Assembly: GCF_000699445.3 (NCBI RefSeq) | Contig: NC_067198.1 | Coordinates: 21,897,536 to 21,961,535 of the forward strand | Source: Schistosoma haematobium | Lineage: Eukaryota; Platyhelminthes; Trematoda; Strigeidida; Schistosomatidae | Direction: 5' to 3' | Length of the DNA stretch: 64,000 nucleotides | In this document: positions 43,141 to 56,030 of the stretch, piece by piece | Numbering within the stretch: the first letter of the stretch is position 1 | Layout: every line of letters begins with the position of its first letter | Notes under the pieces: generated by a model | The model's input: only the letters and a program-made list of their open reading frames with translations | Databases searched by the model: none | Told to the model about the DNA's origin: nothing | Position numbers and translations under genes: made by a program

Positions 43141-44144
43141 TGATTTTGATTTTTCATCCCGTTATATCAGAAGATAAATAAATTTTCGGAATTATTGATG
43201 TATTCAGATGATACAGTTTGTTATTTTCATAATATAGGCTGTTAGTTTACAAATCCAATAACGAATACAATGTTTTATATAACGAAGAAGTTTAACCATT
43301 CAGTTAATTGGTGAATAATTACAAAATGTACATAGAAATAAGAATATTTAAAGTTAGTTAATCTGATGGATATGATGATATAATAAAGTATAAATTCCAA
43401 TGTTAATCAACATAAAATAACAGCGACTCTATGTTTAACATTTTGTTAAATAATAGATTCCAGTTCAATCCATTTATTCATATGCAATAATGTAATAACA
43501 GTTGTAATCTAAAACCAATTTTTGTAATACATAAGTTATGTAAGGGGGTTGCATTAAAGTAATGTTTGTTAATGTCAAACATAGATAGTTCAGTCAATAT
43601 TTATCAATCTGCGACATATATACATCGGTTTATATTGACACACTTTATAATGCTAATAAATAAATAAAAAGTCATCAAATTGTAGGATAAAAGAGAATAA
43701 ATAGAATCAACTATATTGAAAAGGCAAATCTAAGAAAAATACAATTCAATAGGAGAGGATAAGATGGACGAATGGAAGATATGGAATACTACTAAGCTCA
43801 GTATTTATATGAAAGTAGAGGATAAATGAAATCGTTAAACTGAGACCGATTTTGAACTATAAATTACTACTTTGTTTCAGCTTCTGCCAAAACAATCTGA
43901 ACTTAACTACACTGTCATTTTTGTAGATTTTTCCAGTTGGGTTACGATTCACTGTTCAACAAGCAAAGCTTCCCAACATTGAGTAGTAAATCTTTTTTTA
44001 CTGATTTCTGTATTGAAAATTGGTAAATATTACTGACCTTCGTGTAGTAAATATGGTTTGTAAATAATACATATTTGAAACTACTCATGTAGTGAAAGAG
44101 AATACAGGTGAGGACAAAACTAATGAACATCTTAGTAAAACCTC

Positions 44145-44365
44145 AGAACCATACAGTAAATATTTAATTTGCCCCATACTTGACTGTTCATTTTACGAAT
44201 GTCAATCAGTCGTCTCATACTTCACTGTTCATTCATTTCTACAGTAATCATTCTTTGTTCTCGTTCTCTTTTCTTCGATCTTCTTAACCTTCTGATGACA
44301 GGTATTTTACTTTCAATTGATGATGCACACTACTTATATCTATCAACACATCAGTAGTAAATATC
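44145..44365. repeat. Dispersed direct repeat, copy 2 (unidentified family)
   Basis: Partner of 41288-41490. Both end near a CACATCAGTAG or CACCAGTAGCGC segment. Confidence 0.65.
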
Positions 44366-44744
44366 GCACTCAGTTTTATTTGCGTTTTCGTAAGATAGTT
44401 CTCATAAAAATATGGTATTATTTTACAGAACCAATTAATAATAAAACTTAAAAGACAGGTACAATTTTCTTAATCATCAAAAAACGTTAAATATTCACTC
44501 ATGTTTCTGATACACGATAACCGGGAATTAAAACTTTACAACTTGAGTTAAATACTTCCTTCTTATGGTAGTAATTCTAAAATTAGGATAAATTAATATG
44601 AAGTAATAAGACATTGAATTGTTTATGGAGTTCTTTAAAATTATGTGCCCAGTCAACTAGTCAACTTACCTTTTCTTATTTCATCTAGTTTTAATTTCAA
44701 ATTTCAACACAAAACAGTAGGAATGGATATGCACTTTTTTCAGA

Positions 44745-44965
44745 CAGAAAAGTCATCTCAGTTCATCATAGCGTTTACAGTTTAAGCAAAGATGAATAGT
44801 GGCTAGCAGTTGAATCCAGGACACGCGCTTCGTCCTATCTGGGACTCGTCAGCTGGATGTGCCTTCATCCCTGAGTTTATGTTCACTCTGGGACTCGAAC
44901 TGAGTTCCGTTTGCTTCAAACGCCATCGCGTTATTCACTTAGCTATTGAGTGCCGATAGCTACTT
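44745..44965 (-). mobile_element. SMalpha-like hammerhead retroposon (family B), with tRNA-like boxes
   Basis: On the minus strand: an A-box-like TAGCTAAGTGAATAACG (about 44930-44946), a B-box-like AGTTCGAGTCCC (44889-44900), then the ribozyme (44814-44858) and the start of the 3' part. The order and ribozyme match the known Schistosoma SMalpha retroposon. Confidence 0.8.
44814..44858 (-). ncRNA. Hammerhead ribozyme (SMalpha type), one weak core position
   Basis: Stem I ATCCAG/CTGGAT is perfect, with the CTGACGA box at 44846-44852. Stem II GTCC/GGAC is perfect and the cleavage triplet is GTC. The GAAA box reads GAAG, so the first stem III pair becomes G-U instead of A-U. Probably slow or inactive. 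Confidence 0.72.
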
Positions 44966-44969
44966 TGTA

Positions 44970-46615
44970 GATTCTTTAGATTTTCATTAAAAGATTATTT
45001 ACAGCTTAATTTGCAAATATTCTTCCAATTTAATTGTATAGTTATTTTAAAACTTAGATTTTAGGTGAGATGTGAATTACGTAAAAATTGTAGATATTCT
45101 TCATTAAGAAGTACCAATAAACTAGACATATATATGAAGAATTCTCTCGTTTATTTAAATAGTAAATATATCAGTGGTTAAACTGCGGTATCCTACACAA
45201 AATATCAGAATTTATGTATGATATACATGGTAAAAACTCAATTAGATATTATGCCAATGAGTTTTTTATTGTCTTGCTAAAACTTAAACCAAATACACGC
45301 TTAAATTATTTATATTTATACTGTTAAATATAGCTCATCTCAGTCAGTATAGAAATTTGAAAACATGTACTTAAAACAGCTTATTGAATAGTATCAGGAT
45401 ATACTTATCGTGTTTAGCTAAGTAAATAAGTATTCACTGAAGATTTTCGTATAAGTTAATTATTTTAATATAAACAATCGACATCCATGACGACCTGGTT
45501 TAATGCTCTTTAGCAGCGCTTGCCTGTGATTTAATTACAAATCGAACAGAATACTTAGAGTTCATGTGGTGACTCCGGTACATAAACACTTGGTGTATAT
45601 TTGTTCAATTGTGTGTGTTTCCAGTAATGCTTACTAGCAAATAGTCTCGAACTATCTGAAAAAAGTCATACAGTGCATCATAGATAAATGGCTTAATGGA
45701 GGTTGAAGAATTTATCTTTCAATCAGCAGGCCAAACGTTTGAACCATATTCCACCCAGTTCATTTCAGACAGTCAATTAGTATCTCTAGCTCACTTGTAG
45801 ATAGTGTAGTTCATGGTCGAATAACTTGTACTTGGTAAATGCATTCAAGTCATCATCATGTATATAGGGTGAAAGTGAAACTGAGAAATTAGTTAGTTAA
45901 TAATACTAAACTCTATATATCATTTCTTACTAATATTGTAAGTTTAAATGGTTTATCTAGTTATCGAAATGACCAAATATTTCTGCAAAAAATTACATTG
46001 AATAATGTTCCTATAGTATACAATCAAAATTCTGATAAAAACTATCTTTCGAAGAATAGTTAACGTTACTATTTAACTGTTTGAAGCCCAATAAGTAAAA
46101 CTATGTGGTTAAAGAGTATTTTCCATTACTTATTTCAAGCTTTTTACATTCACTTATTGCATGGAAATATATGAATTTCCAAATTTCAATTTGATTAAAA
46201 TATCCGCTTCTGATTGGCGGAATAGTGAAATTGAAATTTTAATAGCTTCAGTGAAAGTGGGGACCTAGTCAAACTCTTAATAAATCACTATGTTTTGCTA
46301 ACAACTAAGTATACTGCTTACAACATTACATTGATTTTATATCTAGAAAGTAAATTACGGACATAAAAACTTCAATGTAAGAATCTTTCTTCGAATTTTT
46401 ACCCCTCACCCTACAGTTTTGGAACTGGTTATTAAATCAACTCTATTTCCTCGAAGCTTGAATAGATGTATGTTAGTTCTATTTAAATTTGTGTTTATAG
46501 GATAGATTTATGTAGCGGGTAGTTCTAGAAAAAGAAAATTTGTATTCCTACTCAATAATTATGGTGAGAATGAAGAAATATATAATGTAAACCTATATGA
46601 ATCATAAGAATGATG
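44970..46615. other. Stretch without recognised features
   Basis: No coding block. 45480-45860 is somewhat less AT-rich but was not matched to any family. Confidence 0.45.
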
Positions 46616-46619
46616 AGAT

Positions 46620-46830
46620 ATTAAGTGGTTAGTAGAATCGAAAAAGAAACTCTAAACCTAGTTTTTGTCCTAGTTGATATTCGTCAGGAAGATGTATCTA
46701 GACTTCTGAGGGGACTGATACTATCTGTGAGATTCGAACCATCATCATTTAACCTGATAGTCTGAGACGTTGCTACTGAGCTATTGAGGCCATGATTGAC
46801 ATCCTGCAGAATCGAAACATTTACTATGAA
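46620..46830 (-). mobile_element. Third tRNA-like retroposon, with a decayed hammerhead-like block
   Basis: On the minus strand, TAGCTCAGTAGC (46772-46783, an excellent A box) and GGTTCGAATCTC (46729-46740, a perfect B box) lie at tRNA-like spacing. About 40 bp further on is CTGACGA (46681-46687), then ATATCAACTAGGAC and AAAAAC, which aligns with hammerheads of family B but with the GAAA box altered. No match to families A or B outside these parts. It may be a separate or older family. Confidence 0.5.
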
Positions 46831-47285
46831 CCTGGGTGATACTGGTTTGAGTTATAGAGCGAGCATCACTTCTCTCAATATCTCAAGTACGCCTTGGTTA
46901 CAAGTTTCAGCGACCGAAAAGTCTAGGTTTAAGATTTCCTGTCGATTTCCTGTAACCACTTAACATTTCAACATGGTGCACGTGATATCCAGTTTCCCAG
47001 ACTATGGGATATTGTAACGGTAAATAAATCCCCAAAATAAATAGATCTTTAAGTTTTCGACATTGAATGCTGACCACATTAGTTTTGATGAACTCACCTA
47101 GCTGAAGGCGCTCGGTCATGCATCCGCATCAGATCACTAGTGGGAACGCCGTCTCAACATCCTCTGCAATCGCTATCCAGATTAGATCAAACGATCCTCG
47201 ATATATTGACAGCTTATCAAATATATCTTCGAACTTCCTCGCTTCTGTCTTTTGATTTCACTTGATGGGTACGATTCATATTAGA
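46831..47285. other. Non-AT-rich stretch, probably repeat-derived, unidentified
   Basis: It adjoins the tRNA-like element and has higher complexity than its surroundings. An open minus frame (47119-46907) shows no recognised motif. It may be the upstream part of the same element. Confidence 0.3.
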
Positions 47286-48639
47286 AGGTGTTACTGGTTA
47301 AGGCGTTGTTAAGCCCCAAATTCCTGTGGCATCTTCTATATATCGGAACCCCATCTATACGATTCCATCAACACTGAAGTACTAGATAAACATGACACCA
47401 TTCATTACTCACTGTACAGTCAACTGAAAAATATGTAACATAACAATTCACTCTTTTATTTCTTCTAATGTATTTTGGATTCTGTACCAACTTTTCCACT
47501 GATATCTTTGAAAAAGTAATCTTTCTTCAACGTAAAATATATTCCTAATTAATCATTTTAAATCTCAATATAGAAGTACTTCCCATATTGTGTGCGAGTA
47601 TTACTAAGGCTCATATTCATGTACAAAATACCTTGTTAACAATATTTTTATAAAATGTTAATTGGCTTAAGATTAGTAGCTATGTTGAAATTTATTTTTC
47701 ATTTCACTAAATATACACGCAGTTGTGTAACTAATTTTCAACAATTAACCTCCATATATAATTACCATAGAAATTTTATCATCTTATGAAAAAGAAATTC
47801 TATTGTTTTCACTTCAATTATCATGATAAATTTTCAACTTGACAACTAAATTTTTACTTTCCCAAAGTCAATATAAATATATATATATATCTTATTTCTT
47901 TTACTCAAATTTCCTTTACTACTGATTTTATTCTCTTTATGTTCTCTAGGGTTTTTGTGATTAGACCATTTTATAAGATTAATTTATTCAAAATGACCTT
48001 TCATTGAATTTTGTACTTTAAGCTTATTATTATTAAAATAGATGTCATGGTTCATATAATTCATTTGATGAGCTTAGGTAATAATAACATGTTTGAATTC
48101 GAATCAAGTAAATTTCGTTTCGGATATCCAAGGAGAATAGAAATAAAAATTTAAAAAAAACTATTTAGAATTCTAAAAAACAACTCATGTTCAAATGTTG
48201 CTGATCGAAAGGATGATTAGATGTTAGACTGTACAAAACACAAGCATTCATTATCACCATCGTAGAGTACCTGAAAATCTATCTGTTTAGTAAGAACTGT
48301 CATTATTTTCAATAAACTAAGCATCTGTCAGTCATGATAGATCATTGAATAAAGAAAAATTTTTTAGCTAGGTTTCTAAGAACACGATTTTAAAATAAAG
48401 GTTAAAATTTCAAATCTCTTGATACTATTTTTTTGCTAATAAAGACCTGTACCCTAATCTTGTTTTGGGAATTTCTTACTTCTGTTATTACTATCATTTA
48501 AAATCTATCGGTCCATAAAGCTATAGGATATGTTGCTGATCTTGAAAATGAGGGACTAGAATAAAGTCATAAAAACTGTTGATATAGTTCCCTAAAAAAG
48601 AACCTGTGAAATGAATAAACAGGTTGTTTGTTTAATTTA

Positions 48640-51606
48640 AACTCTTCCTGTAGCCCTTCTAGGGTTGCTGCAGGTACCGAGCCCGGGTAAACGGGAAGGT
48701 TTAGGCATGGGGTCAGCAATTCCATTCCGTAGAAAACAAAATCGCTAAAAAATCCACTAGCCAGAAAAAAAAACAATTTAAACTATTTAGACTCTGTCCT
48801 GGGCGTTGAAGAATCTTCATTTGGAAGAATTATGATTCCTCATGGTGAAAGCCGACATTCTTCAGAAGTCACGAGGCCGATGCTTCTTCTAACAACCAGA
48901 GCAACAGTTAATATAGGTACATGGAATGTCCGGGAAATAAGGGAGACTGTGAGGATCAGTAAAATGGCTACGGAAATGAGGTGGTGCAATTTAAATGTTC
49001 TCGGAATAAATGAAACCAATCGGATCCAAGTTGGACAAAAGAGATTAGGGTCAGGAGAAATGCTGATGTACTCTGATTACAAAGAAGAAAATGCTAAGCA
49101 CACACGAATGATTGTACTGATGCTGTCCAAAGAAAAATGAAATTCACTTATACGTTGGGAATCTCATGGATCCAGGATCATCAAAGCATCCTTCAAAACA
49201 AAGAAAGTGGGAATCACAATGAATGTGATCCAGTGTTATGCGCCCACCAGTGATAGCGAAGACGAAGACAGAGATCAATTCTTTCAAAGGCTGCAGTCAA
49301 TTGCACAGAAATGTCCAGGAAACGACATGACAATCCTGATGGCAGACCTAAACGCTAAAGTGGGAATTGATATTACCGGGTACCAAGATATCATGGGAGG
49401 ACATGAACTGATTAGGAGAAAAGAACGAGAATGGTGACAGATTTGCAAATTTATGTGCATTCAACAAATTGGCTACAGGAGGCACAATATTCCCACACAA
49501 ACGTATACATAAGGCTACATGGGTCTCACCATATACCACGGAGAACCAGATAGATCATATTTGTATCAATAATAAATGCAGAAGAACAATGGGAGATGTG
49601 AGAACCAAGAGAGGAGCTGATATAGCTGCAGATCATCACGCGGTGTTTTCCAAGATAAAAGTGGAGGTAAATAAACACTGAACAACTTAGGAAACAGTAT
49701 TACAAAGGTTCAATACAGCCTTCTTTCGAGATACTAACCAACTCAACCAAACCAAGAAAACTCTCAACAACAGGTTCCAAGCCTTATAGGATCTACTGAA
49801 GGACGAAGAAACCACGATGGAGGACAACTGAAAAGGAATCAAGGAAGCATTAAATTCAAGGTGTCAGAGGGTTCTGAGCCGCAAGATGCACCATCATAAG
49901 GAATGGATCTCTAACGAAACCTTTGACAAAATTCAAGAAATGAAGAACAATACAGCAATTACAAACAGTTGAAGAACAGAGACAGTCAAGGCACAAGCTG
50001 AATGCACTAAAGCAAACAAACAAGCAGAGAAGGGTATTAGAGCCGACCAGTAGAAATACGTGGAAGACCTGGTAACGACAGCTGGGAAGTCTGAAAGAAA
50101 ATGAAACATGAGACAACGATATAATGTGACGAAGAAGTTGCCGCGGAAATTTAGTAAATCAAAGCAACCAGTCAAGAATAAATAAGGCAAAACAATCACT
50201 CAGATTCAGGAACAGAGAAACATGTTGAAAGAATACTTGAATAGGCCAGCCGATTGATGGAAGAGAAGGATACTCCATCAATATACCAAAGAAAGGCGAT
50301 CTCAGCGTATGTAGGAACTAAGGAGGTATGTAATTACTTTCGGACAAGGAAAATTTCTCAAACGATTGTTGCTGAACCATACAAAAGATTCAATAGACGC
50401 CCAACTTCGAGACCAACAGCATGGATTCCATAAGGACAGACATGCACAGACCAAATAGCGGCACAACGGACATTGTTGAGCGATCGACTGAATAGAATTT
50501 GTCACTATACACCAAATTCCTCCATTATGAGAAATCACTTGACAGCGTAGATAGGAGGACTTTACGAAACCTTATTCGACATTATGGTGTACCTGAGAAG
50601 ATCGTTAACATCACAAAGAATCCATACGATGGACCACACTGCAAAGCCGTGCATGGAGGACAGCTGACAGATGCATTCCATGTGAGGACCGGAGTCAAAC
50701 AATGCTGCATACTCTCCCTCTTTCTCTTTCTTCTGGTGATCGACTGGATTATGAAGATCTCCATGTCTGACCGGAAGCATGGAATACTATGGACAGGTTG
50801 GATGCACATAGACGACTTGGACTTCTCAGATGACCTAGCTCTCCTACCCCATACACACGAACAAATACAGATAAAGACAGCCAGTGTAGCAGCAGTCTCT
50901 GCATCAGTAGGCCTCAACATATACAAGGGTAAAACCAAGGTCCTCAAATTCGAAAAGAAGGACAGCAATCCAATCACACTTGATGGAGAAACTCTGAAAG
51001 ATGCGAGATTTTCCACGTATCTGTGAAACATCATTGATGAATGTGGACGATCTGATGCAGACGTAAAGGTGAGTATTGGCAAACCAAGGGTCGCATTCCT
51101 ACAATTGAAGAACACATAGAATTCAAAACAACTTTCAACCAATATGAAAGTCCGGATCTGCAATACGAACGTTAATTCAGTCCTACTATATGGAGCTGAA
51201 ACTTGGAGTACTACAACAATCGTCATCGAAGAGGTACGAGTATTTATAAACAGTTGTCTACGAAAGATACTCACTGTCCGCTGGCTGGATACCATCAGCA
51301 ACAACCTACTGTGAGAGAGAACAAACCAGCTTCCAGCTGAAGAAGAAATTAGGAAAGGACGATGGAAGTGGATAGGACATGCTTTACAGAAATCACCAAA
51401 CTGCATCACGAGGCAAGCACTAACTTGAACTCTTGAAAGGAAACGTAAAAGAGGAAGATAAAAGAACATACTGCACATAGAATTGGAAGCAGATATGAAA
51501 AGGATGAATAGCAAGTAGAAAGGATTGCCAAGGACAGAGTTGGATGGAGAGTGCTGGTGGACGGCTCATGCTCCTTGACGAGAGGTAAAAGGGGTAAGTA
51601 AGTAAG
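48640..51606 (+). mobile_element. SR2-like RTE retrotransposon, decayed, with 12-bp target duplication
   Basis: The 5' leader at 48640-48830 matches the leader of the 34.1-kb copy (CCCGGGTAAACGG, CGTAGAAAAC). The ORF runs from about 48832 to 51590, and the 3' tail GGTAAGTAAGTAAG ends at about 51606. Flanks TTGTTTAATTTA (48628-48639) and TTGTCTAATTTA (51607-51618) differ at one base. Between about 50180 and 50330 the RT N-terminal region is deleted relative to the 30.9-34.1 kb copy. Confidence 0.87.
48832..51590 (+). pseudogene. Decayed SR2-like endonuclease-reverse transcriptase ORF
   Basis: Endonuclease blocks are NIGTWNVREIRET, LGINETNRIQ (the ETHW motif lost its histidine), NVIQCYAPT, MADLNAKVG (catalytic D and N kept) and AADHHAVF (S of SDHH changed). 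The linker at 49680-50170 has several stops. The RT block (50499-51026) has HYEKSLDSVDRRTLRNLIRH, GVKQCCILSLFLFLLVIDWI and HIDDLDFSDDLALL (the FADD box reads FSDD). The C-terminal domain to 51590 is broken. Inactive. Confidence 0.8.
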
Positions 51607-51607
51607 T

Positions 51608-52015
51608 TGTCTAATTTAGATTGGTTCGTGATTTCAGTGAGATTCAAAAATCACCTCATTTTCATATTGCTTATCAACATGTGCTCACCCGTGACTAGCT
51701 TCGGGAGAGAATTTCCTTAGTTTTAGTGAGAGGCCGTGACCGGTAGGGTTATGCCTTGTTGGTCGTGAGGCGGTTATCCACCAAAGATAATGGAAGATGG
51801 TCGAACAAAATCATGGGTTGATTGAATATGAACCTGTACACCGGTGAGTCCAAGCTCAGTGGTCTAGACATTAAGTGTTTGCGTGCAAGACCGATGGTTC
51901 AGGACTCAATTTCCACGTGCAGAACTGTGGATGGACACCACCTGTAAGTATCATGCCCGGACAAAACCGTCGTTTTCGATGGTTGTCTAACTTAATTCGT
52001 TCGTCATTTCAGTGA
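51608..52015 (+). mobile_element. Family A-related retroposon, diverged copy (tail fragment plus body)
   Basis: A short 3'-tail-like piece (51608-51650) is followed by a diverged body with GTGACTAGCTTCGGGAG and GTGAGAGGCCGTGACC, an A-box-like CAGTGGTCTAGACATTAAG (51859-51877), a weak B box, and a 3' tail. The ribozyme region (about 51920-51990) is unrecognisable except for AACCGTCG. Confidence 0.6.
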
Positions 52016-52274
52016 AATAGATTAGAGTTGAAAATATGGAATATTAAATTCAGATACATCGGATAAATTTTATCACGCTTAACACAACACTTAATTACTC
52101 TCTCTTTGATTTCAATGAATATCATAGATGTATACAGTATGAAGTCTCAAGCCACCATGACATAGCTATTTACTTCTTTTTAGTTTTTAATAGTTCTGCG
52201 AATCGCATCAGCTGAATATGGAAATCGTCTTAAAATTACAAACCCGTGACTAAAACTAACCTTAATGTAAACTA

Positions 52275-52525
52275 ATTATTATGTTGTGAGATAACAACTC
52301 ACTGATGACAATAGTGGATTAGTTGAAGTTAGACGTTAACACCGTTGAATACCGGCTCAGTATTCTAGTGGTTAAGCGCTCGCGCCTGAGACTGGTAGGT
52401 TATGGGTTCGAGTGTATGCACACTGCTGAGGAGTCCCACAGTAGAACGAAACGGCCATTCAATCGACTCATGATCTCAACCATTGAAATTACTATAATAT
52501 CCACAGAAACCCCTTCTGATATTAA
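52275..52525 (+). mobile_element. Family A retroposon with ribozyme truncated on its 3' side
   Basis: A-box-like TTCTAGTGGTTAAGCG and B-box-like GTTATGGGTTCGAGT, then ribozyme boxes CTGAGGA and GAAAC at 52424-52452. The stem I 3' strand and the following segment are deleted, so ATTC joins directly to GACTCATGATCTCAACCATT. The ribozyme cannot fold. Confidence 0.72.
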
Positions 52526-53087
52526 GTATTATTAACTTATTAATATAAAGAAATATTATCGAATATCTCAGATTTAGTTTACTTTTTTACCTCCAATTAT
52601 GCTTAAACTTCAGAACAAAATACCATATGAACGTGAAAAGTATCAGCTAAAATGCAAAATAAAAAAGAAATGATGAAACAAACGAAAACATATTGAAAGA
52701 ATCATATTAGCAGGAGGGGAAATTAATTCATCAAATAACAGTGTTTTCATCATAATGTCAGGTACTCGATATTCTAGTATAATATTAGTATTTTAAAGGA
52801 GAGTGGATATAGTTTTCTTTCTTTGTTTATCATATTTTAGGCTTTAATATAATCTTCCTACACAACAATGTGGCTACTTGTTATCTTCTGGTTTCACTTA
52901 GAAGCTTTTATTGATCACCCAATTGATATGAATTTAAATAGTCATAGAAACATTTCTTATTTCGGATCATTAATTTTTGATTCTTCAGCGAATAAACTTG
53001 AAATACTGAGACTTTAAAGTCGGGGAAAACACCTTTCAAACTGGTCAAGCTTTTATTTGAAATTTTATCAAATATAAAACGTATGCC

Positions 53088-53092
<5 letters not shown>

Positions 53093-53118
<26 letters not shown>
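53093..53118. repeat. ATT trinucleotide repeat
   Basis: Uninterrupted TTA/ATT repeats. Confidence 0.85.
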
Positions 53119-53334
53119 GTTTCCCTCTTTCATTTAATTGATTTAAAATCCACACAAAGCGATACTCTTGAGCTCAAATTAAAAAAACGAGAGAAATGAA
53201 CATACTTGAAACATTTTAATGATATTCAATAATCATTCTGACATATAAGAACGCTTAATTATATAGGTGATTTATGGATAATTAATTTAACGATCTATTT
53301 TATCTTTTATTAAGCGTATCATTATAATAGGTGA

Positions 53335-53336
<2 letters not shown>

Positions 53337-53384
<48 letters not shown>
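53337..53384. repeat. AT dinucleotide microsatellite, about 24 units
   Basis: Uninterrupted AT repeat of about 48 bp. Confidence 0.9.
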
Positions 53385-53387
<3 letters not shown>

Positions 53388-53984
53388 AAAATTATATGGT
53401 TATTTGTTATTCCAAATAAATTGTTTAATTCATGATGCATCATAGGATGTTATATGTATATACTTGGGACATAACACTACTTTAATGATAATAATGTCTA
53501 TATTCATTTTTAACTATACCTATTATTAAGCCTCCACTTAAATACTATTATGTTTTATCTTTCATTCAATCAACAAAATGGGAAAGTATGCAAATAATTA
53601 TTAGTGTGAATTATATGTATGAGTAAAATTTCATCTTACTGTCTCCTTTTTTTAGGTACATTCGTGTGAATAATTTTTTTGAGTATATGGCTTTCTTATA
53701 CGGGCGGAGAAATAAGACCCTTTTATCTTTCTTTCCCTCATTCTCCTCTTCTACGTTATCTGTTTCTCTCAGTTGGGTTCCTACTTAAAAACAGAAAGTA
53801 ACTGGAAATCTTTATATATATAATTTATAAAATTCTTTAACTTATGGAAATGATTTAACGATAAAATTACATGATATGAAAGATTTATACACATCAAACT
53901 ATTACTCACAATATAGTTATAAAATGCAAATAAAACTAATTAAGTAATTTAGTAGAGACTTTTTCTTATAAGTAACGACAGATA

Positions 53985-54200
53985 GTGGACACGCGTTGCG
54001 TCCTATTTGGGACTAGTCAGAGGGATGTACCTGCATCTTCGAGTTGATGTTCACTCTGGGACTCGAACCCGGTACCGTTCGTTTCAAACGCAATATCGAG
54101 GCAATACACACAGTATGCACATATACCAATAAGAGACTAATCAGTTACAGTCCTAAACATCAATGGGAAGATTCAAGTAAACAATACCAAGTGAATGTAG
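53985..54200. mobile_element. Family B retroposon: minus body followed by plus 3' tail
   Basis: 53985-54095 is a minus copy with ribozyme remnant (core CTGACTA and GCAA, so two core changes) and a B-box-like GGTTCGAGTCCC. From about 54096 the sequence flips to the plus-strand 3' part (ATCGAGGCAATACACACAG to CAAGTAAACAATACC), as at 28617-28665. Confidence 0.65.
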
Positions 54201-54907
54201 ATTTTTTCCTAGTTGAAAAAAATATTCTCACCCTGGGTTCAATTACATACAGGACTATATATACATGCTACTGAATAGTTCCAAATTAGCATAGAATGGC
54301 TATTTTATTCTGTTGTTATTACACAGTATAATAAATTGCACCTAGTATTGATTGCTATGTAGGATAACGATAGTCTTCTGACTATGACTAACAAATTTCT
54401 TTCAACTTTTTGTCCAACATGTCTGTTTTGAAGCAGTCACAAAAGCTCAGTTCAAAAAGATATTTTTACTAGTTTCTGTGGAAAAGTACATTTAAATTAG
54501 ATTAGTTCATTCATTGTATACCGTACAATTTATAAAATTACTACGATATTTTATGAAGTATACAAATATAATTGGATAATTATATCAAATTCCAAAAGCA
54601 GCTACTCTTTAACTACTTTATTTTATAGGTCGGTAAATGATCAATGAAACTAACAAAAGCAATTCTGAAAATTTTACTGAAATAATGTAGTGATTAAATT
54701 AAACAAAAAATAAACAGGCTAGACAATAACATCGTATAAAGAGGAGGTCCTGACTTAGCTAATGACTTATTTCACTATGAAGACAGAGTAATAATGTTAT
54801 ATAATATCAGAGGATTGATAATACATGATTAACAAAATGTCCATGAATTGAATTAAGGGGTGACAATTATTGAAACTATTCAAAATTCCATTGAGGTTCG
54901 TGTCTTC

Positions 54908-55135
54908 TTCACAAACAGACAAACAGAATGAGTTGCAATGGGTTCTTCATTGGGTCCCCTCTTGGCTGATTATTTCATGGCCAATCTGCAAAATTTGGTA
55001 CTTCGACTAATAACAGAGAGATTACATTTATATAAGAGATATATAGATGATACGTTCATTATTTGTGAAGAAGATATGGACCTCAATGAAATTTTAAATG
55101 TCCATGCCTACAAGATAAACATAATTGAATCGTAA
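54908..55135 (+). mobile_element. Penelope-like element reverse transcriptase fragment
   Basis: An open frame at 54938-55135 encodes MGSSLGPLLADYFMANLQN and then LYKRYIDDTFIICEED, the paired RT motifs of Penelope-like elements (usual form GVAMGSPLGPLLAD and a YxDDTF catalytic box). Just upstream, ACAAACAGAC would give the usual QTD before GVAMG, but a frame break and a TGA intervene. YIDD, the catalytic motif, is intact. Nothing of the GIY-YIG endonuclease or the rest of the RT was found, so this is a small relic. Confidence 0.82.
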
Positions 55136-55867
55136 TACTAGCTTAGTCATAAAGTTTAACATACATAACTATAGCATTTGTTTGCATATTTTGACAGGTT
55201 TTTTATGCTAATCTATATTTTTAAAGTCTCAATGCTGTAAGACAGTAACTGCTTTTCCTACATATTAAGATATACAATTGTTTAAACTTATAGTAGCATA
55301 TCAACTGAGAAACATGTTACAGCTTAACATTAATTCAGCAAAAACGATTTTCGCTTTTACATCAAGCAGATTTCTTGTATAGGATATTTAGCAGGAAAAA
55401 ACATTATCTTAACAAATAAAATTTGCTATGAATTACTATTAAAGAAAAAGAAGGAAACACTTATTTATGTAGTTAATCATGTATCAGACTCAGTTATTTA
55501 ATATTAAAACCACGTTTGTTTTATTGACTCAGCTAATAGTTCGAGTATTGGCTTTACGACAAATATTAAATAAATAAATAAAACATCCTCTAATAAGAAA
55601 TTGAGTAATATCCATAATAAGTAGACAGTTAGTAATAAGAATGTTTAGTTAACTTGTTATTTGTAAGAAAAAGATCAGTAATAATAAATCTGATCAAATG
55701 TGTTGATATATCATTGATAAGCAGTAACTATTTAGTGTAACTACTAATATTAGTGTAAATAACTTGAATATCATTTAAATGATACATCTAACGAATGATA
55801 TTTACAGCTGTAAAATCTCTGGAATGAAGAAAATATTGAGCATATAAAGTTTTCTTTCGATAGTTGA

Positions 55868-56030
55868 ATCCATGAGTCATTTAAAGTTTGACCACCGTGA
55901 AAAACATGGAAGCACTGGACGGCCGTTTCGCCCTAGTATGGGACTCCTCAGCAGTACACATCCACGATCCCGCCCCACGAGATTCGAACCCAAGACCTAA
56001 TGGTCTCACGTGCGGACACTCAACCTCTAT
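55868..56030 (-). mobile_element. Family A retroposon with intact ribozyme, minus copy
   Basis: On the minus strand: B-box-like GGGTTCGAATCTCG (about 55978-55991), then GGGATCGTGGATG, the ribozyme (55912-55957) and the 3' tail. The A box side ends near 56025 and is degraded. Confidence 0.78.
55912..55957 (-). ncRNA. Hammerhead ribozyme (family A), all core positions intact
   Basis: On the minus strand: stem I GTACTG/CAGTGC (one G-U pair), CTGAGGA (55945-55951), stem II GTCC/GGGC (one G-U pair), GAAA, stem III palindrome ACGGCCGT, and cleavage triplet GTC (55918-55920). This is the best preserved family A ribozyme of the window. Confidence 0.85.

Noticed and set aside
46907..47119. 70-codon minus frame without AT bias
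   Set aside because: No domain recognised. It adjoins a tRNA-like repeat and is probably repeat sequence.
53337..53384. Long AT run as a possible structural signal
   Set aside because: An ordinary dinucleotide microsatellite in AT-rich DNA; nothing else around it suggests a special role.
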